From: Pleodorina starrii
Lineage: Eukaryota > Chlorophyta > Chlorophyceae > Chlamydomonadales > Volvocaceae
Direction of reading: 5' to 3'
DNA: 64,000 bases
Assembly: GCA_030267565.1 (NCBI GenBank)
Contig: BRXU01000002.1
Span: forward strand, 1,240,001-1,304,000
The notes below the pieces were generated by a model. It had not been told where the DNA came from. It saw nothing but the letters and a program-made list of their open reading frames with translations, and did not search any database. Made by a program: the position numbers and the translations under genes. This document shows positions 45,666 through 57,738 of this stretch, piece after piece (within the stretch, counting starts at the first letter, position 1; every line of letters starts with the position of its first letter).

Positions 45666-48050
45666 ACCCCACCAAGAGGGAACAGCGACGGCCACATTTG
45701 AAGGAAAGGGTGGAGTGGTGTATGCGCAACGGGGGGGTCGCTAACGCCGTAAGGCGCTACGGGGCATCGCCTCGGCCTCGGTCGGCGTCCCTCCGGCCTG
45801 TCTCCACCCGGGTCATGTCCTTGGGTGGGTGCAGGGAGACTGCTGCGTTGGTGTAGACTGGCTCCCTGGTGGTGTAATGGGGCATGAGCCGGCCTCGGCT
45901 TGGCTGGGCGGGGATGTCTCCGCTTGGCTGGGCGGGGCAAGGGCAAGGCAGCCGGGCTCGGCAGCTGTGAGCCGTGAGCTTTCGAGACATGCCTTTTCTA
46001 TTGGGTGATGGCGAGCTGCATCGTATGGTATGGTATGTATTTTGTCGGCCCTTTCGCGGCCTGAGCCTCTGTGTGGGCGCCGTAGCGTCGTGGTATGTTT
46101 GTGTCGCCCGCGGACCGCGGAGGCGTCGCTCGCCGGCCGCATGGGATCAGGGGGGGCTGTCTCGCGTGTAAGGCGCACACCAATCGTGGCACCTCCGGAG
46201 GAGGGGAGGATGGCCAGTTGGGTTTTGATGGGTCGCGAAGCGATCTGGTGCGTTGCACAGGTTCAGCCAGGTTCAAAGGCAGATTGGCAGAGCAGATGTG
46301 TAGATAAAATTGCGCTGCGGGGTTTTTACCGCACGTCACGCGGTGCTGGTGTCGTCGGGGTCGTCGTCATGTCAATGTAACTCGTGGGGCGGTGCGCTCG
46401 GAGGGCCCATAACCCACTGCGGCACACGGGCTCGCGAAGGGTGTAGGGAGGAGGTTTTGGACATTTTATGGCGAGCCCCGGGTGCGCCGGCCAGCGGAAT
46501 AAGGCCATGTGGGGAGGAGAGGGGGGAGGCCGCGGCGTGCGGTGCAGGGAGTGCACTGATTTTTTGCGGTGACATGGGCGATTCATGCGCCCGGGTACGG
46601 TTCCGCCTATTCTGGGAGGAGGTGGTTTCTGGCAGGCCTGGATTTTCTCAGGGTGGAGACGGAGACTGCAAAAGCTCTCGGCTCGGTGGGAGCACTCCTC
46701 GCCACCACGATGGCATACACGGCATACTAGGTTGGTTCTGGGGTGGCTCTGTTCATGTGCGTGAGCGCGGACATTATAAGTATATGTAAGAACTGGCGTG
46801 AGTGCGCAAAAAAACACCGGCGGCTGGTGAAGACCGCCTGTTCACTGTTTCAGATCCTGATGAACCACCAGCCGCCAGACGAGGCGGGGAAGGGGCGCAG
46901 GCGGCCGGGTGGGAATGTATTCGCAGCGGTCCCGACCCCGGGATTGGTCACGTGGCTGGTGGCAGCGGTGAAACACACTGGCTCGGCCAAGGGTGCTCTG
47001 CAGGGCGGCCCCCCATGGTGAAGCCGACGGAGTATGCGTATATCCGGTAGGCCTATATAGGATACGTACGGACGGACGAGTTGTGATCATCCCAAAACCA
47101 TCTATGGAAGGGAGGTGTACCGCTGACCTGGTAGTGGTTGAAATCCGCACTTGAAGAGCCTGCGGCTTCAGGGTTCAGGCCAACCATTCGCGGAGACCCC
47201 GCTCCGGCGCCGGATAAGGCGGCCCGACCTGCGACAGCAGCCGGCGGTGGCTGGAAGGCTGGAACGGCCCGAAGCAGCCCAACGCAGGCATATCGGTATC
47301 GGTCGTGGCCCGGACCGGGTAAACGATGCCCTGTGAAGGATGCGTGCGGGCCCAGCTATTCAGCCTGAGATGGCGTTCCGGCAACGAAAGTGATCAAGGT
47401 CGAAAGTTGTATGCACGTGTTGGGGCCGGTTGCCTGCGATGGGAATGCAGGGAAAGGGAGCACCTAGCCTAGCCATCCGGTCTTACCCCTTGTCGTTCCC
47501 CAGCGGCCTGATCCGGAAACTGTTCGTGGAGCTGATGGGCGAGACAACCGGAAAGACCGGCAACTCCAATATCCGTATGGGTCCGCGAATGAGCTGATGG
47601 CGTACCAGCGCAGCCAATTCGCGCGCAAACGACTGGGTTGGCGAAACGTACTCCTGATGCTCGGTCGGTTGTCGATTCCTGCTTCCGGCGTAGAGAAGTT
47701 ACATAATTATAAGATCTGGTTTTGTATGTGTGCGATTCACCCCTGGCTTTGAAGCTCACGAGCGACTGGTCGGGTCGCACGTGACGCAGTCGTCGAAGCT
47801 TTGCTAGGCAACGCATTGACGACCAGTGAAGACCCGTGAAAGCCGTGATCAGCTTGAAGCTATTCCAATATAAATTTGCTTTTTATTTATTAAAGGTTGC
47901 ATACTTAATGCCCAACATCTTTGGACGACTTCGGCTTCATCTTTCGGAGATAGGTGGGAGGTAGACCTTCTTTCCGCTCATGGCATTCGTACGCTGCAGC
48001 TCAGACCTACAGTTCGCAAACACGCTTTGAAAGGAACCTGAAGGTAGGCC
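45666..48050. other. FLU 3' UTR and intergenic region
   Basis: TGTAA at 46376-46380 probably ends the FLU transcript. Beyond it no gene is supported. An AT-rich patch near 47860-47910 lies 140-190 bases before the next start codon and may be part of its promoter. Confidence 0.5.
46376..46380 (+). terminator. TGTAA polyadenylation signal of FLU
   Basis: Volvocine-type signal 711 bases after the FLU stop, the first seen downstream. Confidence 0.5.
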
Positions 48051-51000
48051 ATGAGCGGCTCGGCCGCCCGGGGCACCCCTCGGGAGCGAGGCAACAAGCT
48101 CTTTGTCACCGGGGATTACGCTGGCGCTGCGGCCGCTTACTCCGAAGGACTGCCCAAGAATCACCAGGATCAAACTTCGAAAGCCTCAAAGGCCGCGGAT
48201 GTTGAGGAACGCGCGACGCTTCTGTGTAACCGGGCCGCATGCTACCTGGAGATGGGCGACTTGGCCGCTGCGGAGGCGGACAGTCGCGCCTGCCTGCAGC
48301 TTCAGCCCTGCAACATCAAAGCGCACTATCGCCTTGCTCGTGCGCTGCCGCCTGATCACCAAGACGCCGCTGCCGCCGTCGCCACCGCCGTCGCGCTCTG
48401 CGACGCCGCCAGTCGTACAACCGCCATGCTACAGACCTACGCCGACATCGCGGCCGCGACGGTTGAGGCAGCCAAAGCCGAATCCGCGGCGGCGACCGCC
48501 GCGAGCGCCGACCATGGCGCCGCCGAGCCGCCGCCGCCACCGCCGCCGCTGCGGCTGCGGCTTCCGCCGGACGCCGGACGCCTCGCGGCCGCCTCACGCT
48601 GGGTCGACGTCCAATCTGCGCTGCGTCGCGGTGCGAGCTTCGTCGTACTGCGCCCGGGAACCTACGTCACTGGCGGACACGCTCCGTTCGCCGCCCCCGG
48701 CGTCTTCGCGTACACGCTGCTCGGCGTCGGCGCCGTCGTACTGGCGGCGCCGCGCGACGGCAGCGCCCACGCGATCTGGCTCAACGGCGACCTGCCGATG
48801 TTCCGTCCGACGGCGCCGCCGCCCACCGTCACGCTCGTCGGCGTGCGGCTCATTGGCAGCGGCCGCGGCGCGGCGGCGTGCGTCTCCGGCGACAGCGCGC
48901 GGCTGCAGATGATCGACTGCCGAGTGGAGGAGTACGGCGAGGTGGGGCTGCTGGTTTCGGGGCAGTGCGAGGCGCGCCTGGCGCGCTGCGTCTTCAGGAG
49001 GACCACATGCCAGGCGGTGGAGGTGCGCGAGGGCGGTGTCCTAGTCGCCGACGCCGTGACCATCACTGACTGCCGCCAGGGCGTGACGGCGTACGGCGGC
49101 GCGCGCTCTGTCGTACTACGTGACTGCGCCATCGTTGGATCCAAGCGGGAGAACGTGCTGCTCGACGGGTCGTACGAGAACGCCGCGACGGAGGCGCAGG
49201 CGGCGGCGGAGCAGCTCGCCGGCGGCGCCGGCGGCAATTCCAACGCGCGCGCGGTGGCGATGGCGGCGGCGGAGTGGGGTAAGCGGCGCGGCATTCAGCT
49301 GCACGCGACGCTGCTATCCTGCACCATCAGCCGCGCCAGCTGCTTTGGCGTGTCGGCGGACCACGGCGCAAACCTAGTCGCGCGAGGATGTCACTTGGAG
49401 AACAACGATCCCTACTCGTTCTTCGTCAAGGGTTGCACGGACGCCGCCATCCTGGCGTGTCGTATCATCTACACCGGCGCGGGGTCAAAGTCCGGCTGGG
49501 GCTCGGCGGCCGCCGGCGCCGCCGGCGGTGGCCGCGGCGGCGGCGCCGCCGCGGCGCCGCCGATGCGGCAGTCCGGTGTCCAGGTGGGCGTCAATTACGG
49601 CGGCAATGTCGTCGTCGTCGGCAACGCCTTCGGCGGCCCGGAGGAGCTTGCGCTGGTGGAGGAGATGAAGGATCCCATGGGCTTCAAGGAGCCCAATATG
49701 CGCGGCACCGCCCTCGCGATGGCTCGCAAGATGGGCATGTGGTCCAAACCCGTCAGGGAGGAAAGGAACAGCTACCACGACAAGGCGCCGCCGGCGCCGG
49801 CGCCGATGCCGGCAGCGTCGGCGGGAGCGGGACATGGCAGAGGCCGCGGCGGCGGCGGCCGGGCCGCCGCCTCCGCCGCCGTCAGCGATGCGGCGGCGGC
49901 GCCGCCGCTGCCCAGCCTAGAATCCCTGGAGCAACGTCTGCCCGCTTGGGTGACGCTCGGCGGCGGCGCGCCGTTGGTGCCCGGCGGCGCGCAGCAGCGG
50001 CGGGGGCCGGCGGCGGCGGCGGCGCCGGCGGCGGCACTGCTGCAGCGCACCAGCTACACGTTCCCTGTCCACGCCTGGTCGCCCACCGCTCACGAGTTCT
50101 ACGCAATCGGCAATACCTTCGGCTACGACGTCACCGGCGGCGCCGCCGCCGACGGCGGCACCGCCGCCGACGGCCCGATCCGCGTGCTGCTCGGCGCGTG
50201 CGGCGACATCCGCAACTTGCTGGCCACCGCACACGCAGTACTGCAGCGCGCCACCGCCGCCGATGCGGACCCCGCCACCGCCGCCGCCGCCGGCCGCCGC
50301 CGCCGTCGCCTGGAGTTCACGCTCAACGACGGCAACCTGGCCATGCTGGCCCGTGACGCCGCGATGTTGTACATGGCAGCGGAGTTGGGCGCGCCGGCGG
50401 GCGCTGTGCTTGCTGTGTGGGCCAACCACGGCCTGTCTCCCTCCCAGGAGGAGCTCCTGTCTCGCAGCCTCACCGCCCTGGCCACGGAGCCCTGGCCCGC
50501 CTGGCTGGCGGCGTCAGACTGGCTGGAGGATCCGGCGCCGCCGGCGGCGGCGGCGGCGGCGGCGGCTGCCGCCGCCGCCGAGGCGGCGCTTCGCGCCGCC
50601 TTCGCTGCTTGGTCCTCCTGCACGCTGCCCCTGGCGGATCTGCAAAACCAGCGCTTGCAGCGGCTGGGCGGCCGCGGCAGCAAGGAAGCCTCAGCGATAC
50701 GGCAGAAGTCGGTGGAGCTGTCGATGAGGGCGCTGTGCGCGGGTCTGGGGGAGGGGGAGGGGGAGGAGGAGGGGGAGGTGGAGGCGCTGCGGGGGGAGGT
50801 GCGGGAGTACGTGCAGACGGGCAGCCTGAGGCCGGACGGGGGAGGCGGGGAGGGCGGAGGGCGGAGGGCGGAGCCGCTGGTGGCGGCAAACCCCACGCTG
50901 CTGCTGGTTCCGGAGCTGCAGTACACGGTGAGTACGGCAAGGGCGAGGGCGAGAACGAAGGGCGGCTGAGTGTGTGTGTGGTAAATCGCGACCGTGGCGG

Positions 51001-53006
51001 CGAAGGGAAGGTGTGTGGGGGTTGTGTTGGGGCAGTGAAAGTTCAATGAAGGCCCAGTAGAATACCGTACGATCCGGCGCCTTCGCTGACCTGCCCCTGC
51101 TGCACCACCACCACCTCACGTCCTAGCCCGTTTGGAAAGATAGAAACCCCATCAATTGGCACATACATACATACCTCCCGCACTCTCCTCCCTCGCCGCC
51201 AACGTCCCCCCAAACCCCAACCCCAACCCCAACCCCAACCCGCAGGTGTACTTCTCCTCCTCCATCTTCCGAGCGCTGCCGCTGTCCTCCCAGCCCGGCA
51301 ACGCCACCGCCCGCCTCGTCGCCGCCCTGGCTCCGCAGCTCGACTCCCTGACCCGCGGCCTCCGCGACGGCGACGTCAGCGTGCGCCTGGTGCCCGGCGA
51401 CATCCTCGCTGCCATGCTGGCCGTACCCCCGCCGCCGCCGCCGCCCGCGGCCGCCGCCGGACCCGACGGCGACGCCGCCGCCGCGCCGGCGGCCGCCCTG
51501 CAGTACGACTTCATCGACTGCAGCAACGTCGCGGACTACGTATCGCTGCAGGCGCTGATCCAGGCCGCCGCACCGCTGCTGGCGCGCCGCCCGCACGCCC
51601 GCTTGCATGCCGAGAGCCTCGTGTTGTACGGCAGCCAGCTGCAGCGGGACCCGGCGCTGACGCCAGCGGGCTTCCTGGCGGAGCAGCTGCGGCCCTCTCC
51701 GCCGGCCCTTCAGGAGCTGTTGGGATTGCAGTTGGTGGAGGAAGAGGCGGTGGTGTGGCCCGGGCGCGGCGTACGGCTCGTCTGGGCGCCGGATCTGGAT
51801 CCGGATCAGGATCTGGATCCGGCCGGCGGCGCCGCCAGGAGCAGCTGGCTGACGGCGCCGCGTCTGCTGTTGGAGCTCCTGCCGGCCTGCAAGGCCCTCC
51901 TCGCGCCGGCGGCGGCGGCTGGCGGCGGCGGCGGGGTGGCCGCTGGCGCGCCGCTGTCGATCGTGCATCTGCTGTCGCTGTCGCTGGCGCCGCAACAGCT
52001 GGAGCCGATGGTTCGGTGCTTGGTGCGTTGCGACCCCAGCGGCGCCGCGGCGCTGTTCAAATGGGAGCTTACGATGGCGGCGCTGCTGCAGGCGGGCCGG
52101 CAGCCGCCGCCGCCGCTGCGGCGGCTGTCGTACGCCGCCAAGCCGGGCTGGGGTCTGGTGGGCTGCGACGATCGGCCTCTGCTGCTGGCGTTTAGCCGGG
52201 AGGCTTTACCGTTGGGCCAGCTGACGGTCCGCGGCGGCGGTGGCGGCGGCGGCGGTGGACTGGTGAAGCAGCTGATGGGGGCCTTCGCGTGGGACGAGGA
52301 CGCGGCGACGGCGCACTTGCTGCTGCCGGAGTCGATTGCGGAGCAATGCGGCGGCTGGTTCCTGTCGCTGTGCGTGGTGGGCGGGAGCGAGGCCGACGGC
52401 GGCAGGGCGGCGCCGGGCGGCAGCGGCGGGCTGGTGCTGTCGGTGGTGGGCGTGTCGGCGCGGCTGGCGTCCCTTAGTGCGCAGCCGGCCGAAGGTGCGG
52501 CGGCGCCGGTGCGGTGGCGACCCGCGGGTCGGCCGGGGCTGCTGCTGGACATGGCTCTGCTGGATCGGATCGGGAGCAGCACGCCGGCCGATGCGGCGGC
52601 AGCAGGCAAGCCGCCGACTAAGAAGGAGAATGAGAAGGAGCAGGAGAAGGAGCAGGGGAAGGAGCAGGGGAAGGAGCAGGGGAGGCGGTGGGAGGGCGCG
52701 GTGTGTGTCTGCCGGGGGGTCCGGAGCGTCACGGTGGATGTGTTGGCGCCGAGGCCGCTGCCGGCCGCGGAGGAGGCAGCGGTGACGGCGACTTTGGAAG
52801 GCGGCGAGTTCATCGTGCGGGTGAAGCCCAAGCAGGGCGGTGGCAGCGGCGGCGGCGGCAGCGGCGGTGGCGGCGGCGGGGGAGTTCAGGCGGAGGAGTT
52901 TGCGGTGGGGCTGCCGGAGGGGAACGTGTACGGCAAGCCGACGGAGGTACGGCTCAGCCGTAAGCTGGGCGTCCTTTGTGCGCGGGTGGAGTTGATGACC
53001 GTTTAG
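48051..53006 (+). CDS. TPR + beta-helix + DUF4470 protein
   Basis: Two exons, 48051-50927 and 51246-53006, joined in phase 0 (ACG|GTGAGT, CCCGCAG), 1,545 residues. Residues 1-110 are a TPR domain of the Hsp70/Hsp90 co-chaperone type, with the carboxylate-clamp residues in place (R11, N15, N60, K90, R94). About 190-520 is a right-handed parallel beta-helix: repeated short strands with Cys ladders (IDCRVEEYGEVGLLVSG, ITDCRQGVTAYGGARSVVLR). After a Gly/Ala linker comes a DUF4470 region: EFYAIGNTFGYDV, then VLLGACGDIRNLL and LEFTLNDGNLAMLARDAAML. Exon 2 continues as in DUF4470 proteins (FIDCSNVADYVSLQALI). A Lys/Glu repeat (KEQEKEQGKEQ) and Gly linkers precede a C-terminal strand-rich region. Role unknown; a chaperone-linked scaffold is one guess. 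No MYND zinc finger was seen. Confidence 0.85.
51211..51242. repeat. (CCCCAA)n tract next to a splice acceptor
   Basis: Five CCCCAA-type units run straight into the CCCGCAG acceptor of exon 2 and probably serve as its polypyrimidine tract. The unit looks telomere-like, but the array is internal and short. Confidence 0.9.
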
Positions 53007-53562
53007 CTGGCAACCGGGGGGAGCGGAAGGGGGAGGAGGAAGAGGGCGCAGGGCTTGGGTCCGGCTTGGGAGGGACACAGCAGTGGAGGGACGGAGGCGA
53101 CTGGAGGCGGTTGTTTAAGGGGAGGCTGAATCGCAGTTTGATGTTTGGGGCTTTTGGGAAAGTGAGTCACGATTCGGCTGGCAGGCGGGGGATGTGTGGA
53201 TGAGGTCGATGCCGCCCGTCACGTAAGTACGAAAGCTCGGGCGTGGTGAGTTTTTGGGGGGGGAGGGCTCCACGTGGGGCTGTGTCCATTGGTTGGAGCG
53301 AAAGCGCCCAAACTCCCAAAGCTCTCAGACACTCTGACTGGACCGCAGAGGCTGTGAAGAAAGGCCCGCCGTAAGGCATGTCCCGGCCAGAGCGGGTCGC
53401 CAGGAGATGAACGGAACTGCCCATATGGACGTTACCAGCAAACACCGGTCTGTTGATGGAGCTCTGGGAGGCATCCACGCAGACACGCACGCCCGTTGAT
53501 GCGTGAGATTCGCTACGAGGCGTGGAAGCCTTTGCGAGGCTGCAGGCGCCTTCCAGGATCAC

Positions 53563-53567
53563 TGTAA
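53563..53567 (+). terminator. TGTAA polyadenylation signal of the DUF4470 gene
   Basis: First TGTAA noted after the stop, 557 bases downstream. Confidence 0.4.
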
Positions 53568-53574
53568 CGCCAAC

Positions 53575-53614
53575 CAGTCAGTCAGTCAGTCAGTCAGTCA
53601 GTCAGTCAGTCAGT
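53575..53614. repeat. (CAGT)n microsatellite, ten units
   Basis: Perfect tetranucleotide array just after the probable poly(A) site of the DUF4470 gene. Confidence 0.95.
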
Positions 53615-53810
53615 TGGTCATTCGGCTTTCCAGTCTGGCCTGGCTGACTCATCGCTACTCGCCCACACAGCCCAACAACGCCGGCCGCACCGTCGTCTGA
53701 CATGCTGCACGATGGCTACCTGCACTACGGCCGTCAGGTGGACGAACTAAGTGCCGGCGGCGGGTGTACACCGCCAACGACGAGGGGCCGCTCGTGATGC
53801 ACCTGTGACC

Positions 53811-53854
53811 TGACCTGTGACCTGACCTGACCTGAGACCTGACCTGACCTGACC
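53811..53854. repeat. TGACC/CCTGA short tandem array
   Basis: Imperfect 5-7 bp units (CCTGA, CCTGTGA, CCTGAGA) in the convergent intergenic region. Confidence 0.85.
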
Positions 53855-55995
53855 TGACTTGTCTATCGGTTCTTCGTTTCAGGCTCCTTACAGTCATTCA
53901 GTGGGCAACAAGTCAGGCCCCGCCACGTGACCCCGCCATGTGACCCCGCACGTGGCCCAAGCTGCAACGTCCCGCGCCGTACAGTCGCGCGCCCACAGGC
54001 GACTTGACGGCGAATCCACAAAAAAACACGGACTGCAATAGACTGCAATTGACCTGCAGGCTGTACGGGAAACAAAACCCCAAAGAGGGAAGGCCTCAGG
54101 GCAATCTTCCTGGTGGGGGAAAAAGAGCCCCCCGGCACGCCGAGGGGAGCGGCGAGGACCGCCCAGGCAGGGCAGCGCAGCGCAGCGTAGGGCAGCGCAG
54201 CGTAGGGCAGGGCCCACCCGCCGACGGCACGCTGAGTCCCCACCCAGGTCGCATGCGGTGTGTGTGTGTGCTTGCGGTCGATGGCACTTTTGTGTGCCCC
54301 TGCGTCATCCGGTGCCCGCACTCGGGGCGCAGCGCCCCAAGACCAGCCGCCAAGAGCTTCCCCAGGGGCGGTCTGCTCTCACGTTGCGGCCCTCGTTCAT
54401 TGCACAGAATCCCCCCCCCACGAAAGCCGCAAACCTCCAAGTGCGGTAGGAGGCGGGCTACGAGGGGGCATGCGAGTTTAGCATCGCCCTCCCCACGCCA
54501 ACGGCTAAATCAACTGGGCTGGGCGGGCGGGCACCAACATCCCCTGCCGCACCAGCCCCAAGAACACGCGCATAGCCCCGCCGGCCGGCGGATTCGGTCA
54601 TCCAAAGTCGTACTGAAACACACACGCGCTGCCACAGCGCACAGCGAGGATGTGGGGTGATTTAGCGCCGGCGGGGAGGGGAGGGGAGGGGAGGGGAGGG
54701 CAGGGGGGTTCATCCCCCGCAGCCTCCGCCTGGGCCCCCTTCACCCCACACCCCTCCCCACCATTCACCCAACTACGGTAGTCGCCTCACTAGAGGTCAC
54801 TTTGGCCGCGGTCCGTGATTTTGCAAGATTGCAACCCTCCGTCTCCCAACCTCCCAACGCGTCTCCCACGGCCCCACCCACCCACCCACCCGCCAAGTCA
54901 CGCAGCGCAGCACGCAGCAAAGGGACGATGCCCCCCTCGCCAGCTCTCTTCGTTTCGTCACAACTTCCAGCCAACAGCGCACTAGCCGGCCCAGCACGCG
55001 CAGCACGGGCGAGGGCTCTCGTCGCCAGCAGGTGTTATTTACCGTATTGCAACAGCAGCAGTGGGAGCAGTTGACCGGCCAGTCTGGTACCGCGCTCCCG
55101 CCCGACCCGACCACCGGACCAGCGCCCTGGCGCTGCCGCCCTTGGGGGGTCCTGGGTTGCCAGGACGGTCCAACCAATCAGCCCGTCAGTCAGCAATCAA
55201 TCAGCCATTATTCAACCACCATCCAGCCGCTCAGCCCCATACTACCCGTCAGTGCCAACCAGTCTCATTACTCCCCGCCCCCAAACATGGGTAAAAGGAA
55301 ATGGCCTTCATTGAGGCGTCCATTCGAGGTGGGCAGCGGGGTGCCGGGCGTAGAAATGAAAGGCAGCGGCAGCAGCCGACTCCGCAGCAATAAAAAGAAC
55401 TTCCGCGCACTGCCCGTCCCCGGGCCACCAAACCCAACTCACCTTCAACTCATCCTAGGAACCCAACTCAACCCAACTCAACCCAACTCATGCTCTCACC
55501 CTCACGTGCGCGTGATGTGCTCCGAGCAGCAACAGGCGCGTGCCTCGCCGACTACTACGTGGCTCATGGGGAAAAGAAAAACGCGTGCTGCGGCACGCAC
55601 GCACCCTCGCACCCCGGACTCCACCTCCAATCTCCAATTTCCAATTTCCGGCCTCCAGTCTCAACAGCTGTGTCCTGCCCTACCTCCGCATAACATGCAT
55701 CAGTGTTACGTCCCACCCCTAGCTCCAGCCCCAGCACCCTCAGCACTGCCAGCAGCCCCCACCTCAACTCAACACAACACCGCGGGACCCCTCCCGCCCG
55801 CACCGCCACCGCCACCGCACCAGTCTCAACATCAACGATGCATACCTACAAACGTCGCCAACCACAAACCCATCACAGTTTCCTCCTCCTCCTCCTCTCC
55901 TCCTGCTCTCCTCCTGCCGATTTCCCTGCTCCCTCTCCTGCCCCTGCTCCTGCGCGTCCTCCGCCTGCCCCTCCTGCCCCCTCACGGCACCCCCC

Positions 55996-57706
55996 TCACA
56001 GCAGCGCGGTCAGCCGCATGATGGCCGCAGGGGCCGACATGCCACACGACGACACGGGCGGCCACTTGCGGTCCAGCCACGCAAAGGCCTGCGTCTCCAT
56101 CGGAATCCAAGCCAGTCGCTGCGCGCCGTACTTGCCCCGCAGCAGCGCCAGCGCCAGAACGGTGCTCCAGCAGGGACCAGCCACTGCGCCGCGCAGGGTC
56201 TGGTCGCGCATCGCGGTCAGGGCCTCGCGGCGGCGCGCCTCGCGGACCTCCGCCGCGGCCTTCTCGATTTGGCTGATGGGCTTGGGGCCGCCTGCGTGCG
56301 GGTGTGCGGGGGGGGCGAGGGTGTCGGCACGCCGGTGTGGGAGGAATGGGAGGTTCAAGGTGTGTTCAATCACGGGCGTGGGCGCGAGGGCGCGAGGGCG
56401 CGAGGGCGCGAGGGCGCGAGGGCGCGAGGGCGCGAGGGCGCGAAGGTGCGTGGAGTGGGAGTGGGAGTGGGAGTGGGAGTGGGAGTGGGAGTGGGAGTGG
56501 GAGTGGGAGTGGGACCCTTGCGGGGTCCTTGGGTTGCGGTCCTTGGGTGCAGCCATGTCTTTGCAGCGGAACACAACGAGGGGCACCTTGACAGGCGGCT
56601 TGACTGTCTTCCCGGCCTGCTGCCTCGCCGCCTCCCTGCCCCACTGCTCGCCCTGCGCCATGCGCATCCGCATGTCGCAAAACCCTTAAAACCCCTTCAA
56701 ACCCTTAAAACCCTGACGGACTCCCGGCTCACCCAGCACCGGCACCACCAGGTTTCGCCCGTTGCTGACCACCAGCTCCTCCAGCTCCGGAACCGCCGGC
56801 CAGCTGCCGTCCGCCGCCTGCATCGCCGCCAAGCGCCCCAACACCGTCAGCTGGTGCGCCTCCGCGCTTGCAGCCGGCGTCATTGGAGGAGCGAACGGAC
56901 CCATGGACGGTTTGGACGGCGCCGCCAGCGCAGCGGCGGCGGCGGAGCCGCCGCCGCCGCCGCCGCCGCTGGTGCCCGAGCCGCCGCTGGGCTGCACTAC
57001 GAACGAGGACGAGGGGGAGAGAGCCGGCGGCGGCGCCTGGCCGGGCGGGTGCGGTGATGCGGCGGCGGCGGCGGTGGCGGTGGCGGTGACGGCTGCGGCG
57101 CCGTTGCTGCTGTCGACTGGGAGGTCGTGGGCGTCTAGGGCGGAGGTTCGGCGGCTGCCGGCGTAGGGAGGGCTTCCGCTGCCAGACAGGCGGTAGCTGT
57201 GGGGAGGAAGGGACGGGGCGCGTGGTAAGGAGGGAGGGAGGGGAAAGGGGGCGGGGTCGGGGAAAGGGAGGGACGGGCTGGGGAGGGCCTCCTGGCTGGG
57301 GATCCTTCCTGTTGGGAAACGTGCCCTAAGACGCCCTAAAACCCTAAGACGCAACGAGCAAATGCCGTTGGTGCCACAGCAGCGCAGAGCAAGGACCCTA
57401 ACCCTAAGTACAGAACAGAAGTACAGAACAGAGCAAAGGGCGAGGGGCAGCGGGCCAGCCCACCTGATCATCGTAGCCACGTCGGGACTGAGAGCCGCCA
57501 CCGGCGCCAGGCCCAGGGCACTGGCCCGCTTGGCGGCCTGGGCGCTGCCCGCAATCGCGCCCGTCAGCTCCTGCAGCGCCGCCGACCGACGACGCGACTT
57601 GGCGCGCATCAGGCCCCCTGCCGCGCCGCCGCCGCCGCTAGTGGTGGAGCCGCCGCCGCCGCTACCACGAGGTGCATGCGCCGCCTGCTGCTCCGAGTCC
57701 GAGATA

Positions 57707-57738
<32 letters not shown>

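Larger units (their letters stand above)
53007..55995. other. Convergent intergenic region rich in simple repeats
   Basis: Lies between the stops of the plus-strand DUF4470 gene and the minus-strand VWA gene. It holds (CAGT)n at 53575-53614, a TGACC/CCTGA array at 53811-53854, a GGGGA run near 54675-54700 and CCCAACTCAA repeats near 55440-55490. Open frames across 55000-55990 are products of these repeats. No gene supported. Confidence 0.55.

Noticed and set aside
51211..51242. CCCCAA repeats as an interstitial telomere
   Set aside because: Only about five units, pyrimidine-rich, and placed exactly as the polypyrimidine tract of a needed splice acceptor. As I recall, volvocine telomeres use a TTTTAGGG-type unit.
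55032..56021. Plus-strand 329-codon frame in the convergent intergenic region
   Set aside because: Built from CCCAACTCAA and CTCCTC repeats and overlapping the 3' end of the VWA gene; no coding signal.
57325..57412. CCCTAAAA/CCCTAAG words resembling telomere units
   Set aside because: A few scattered words in an intron of the VWA gene, not a tandem array.
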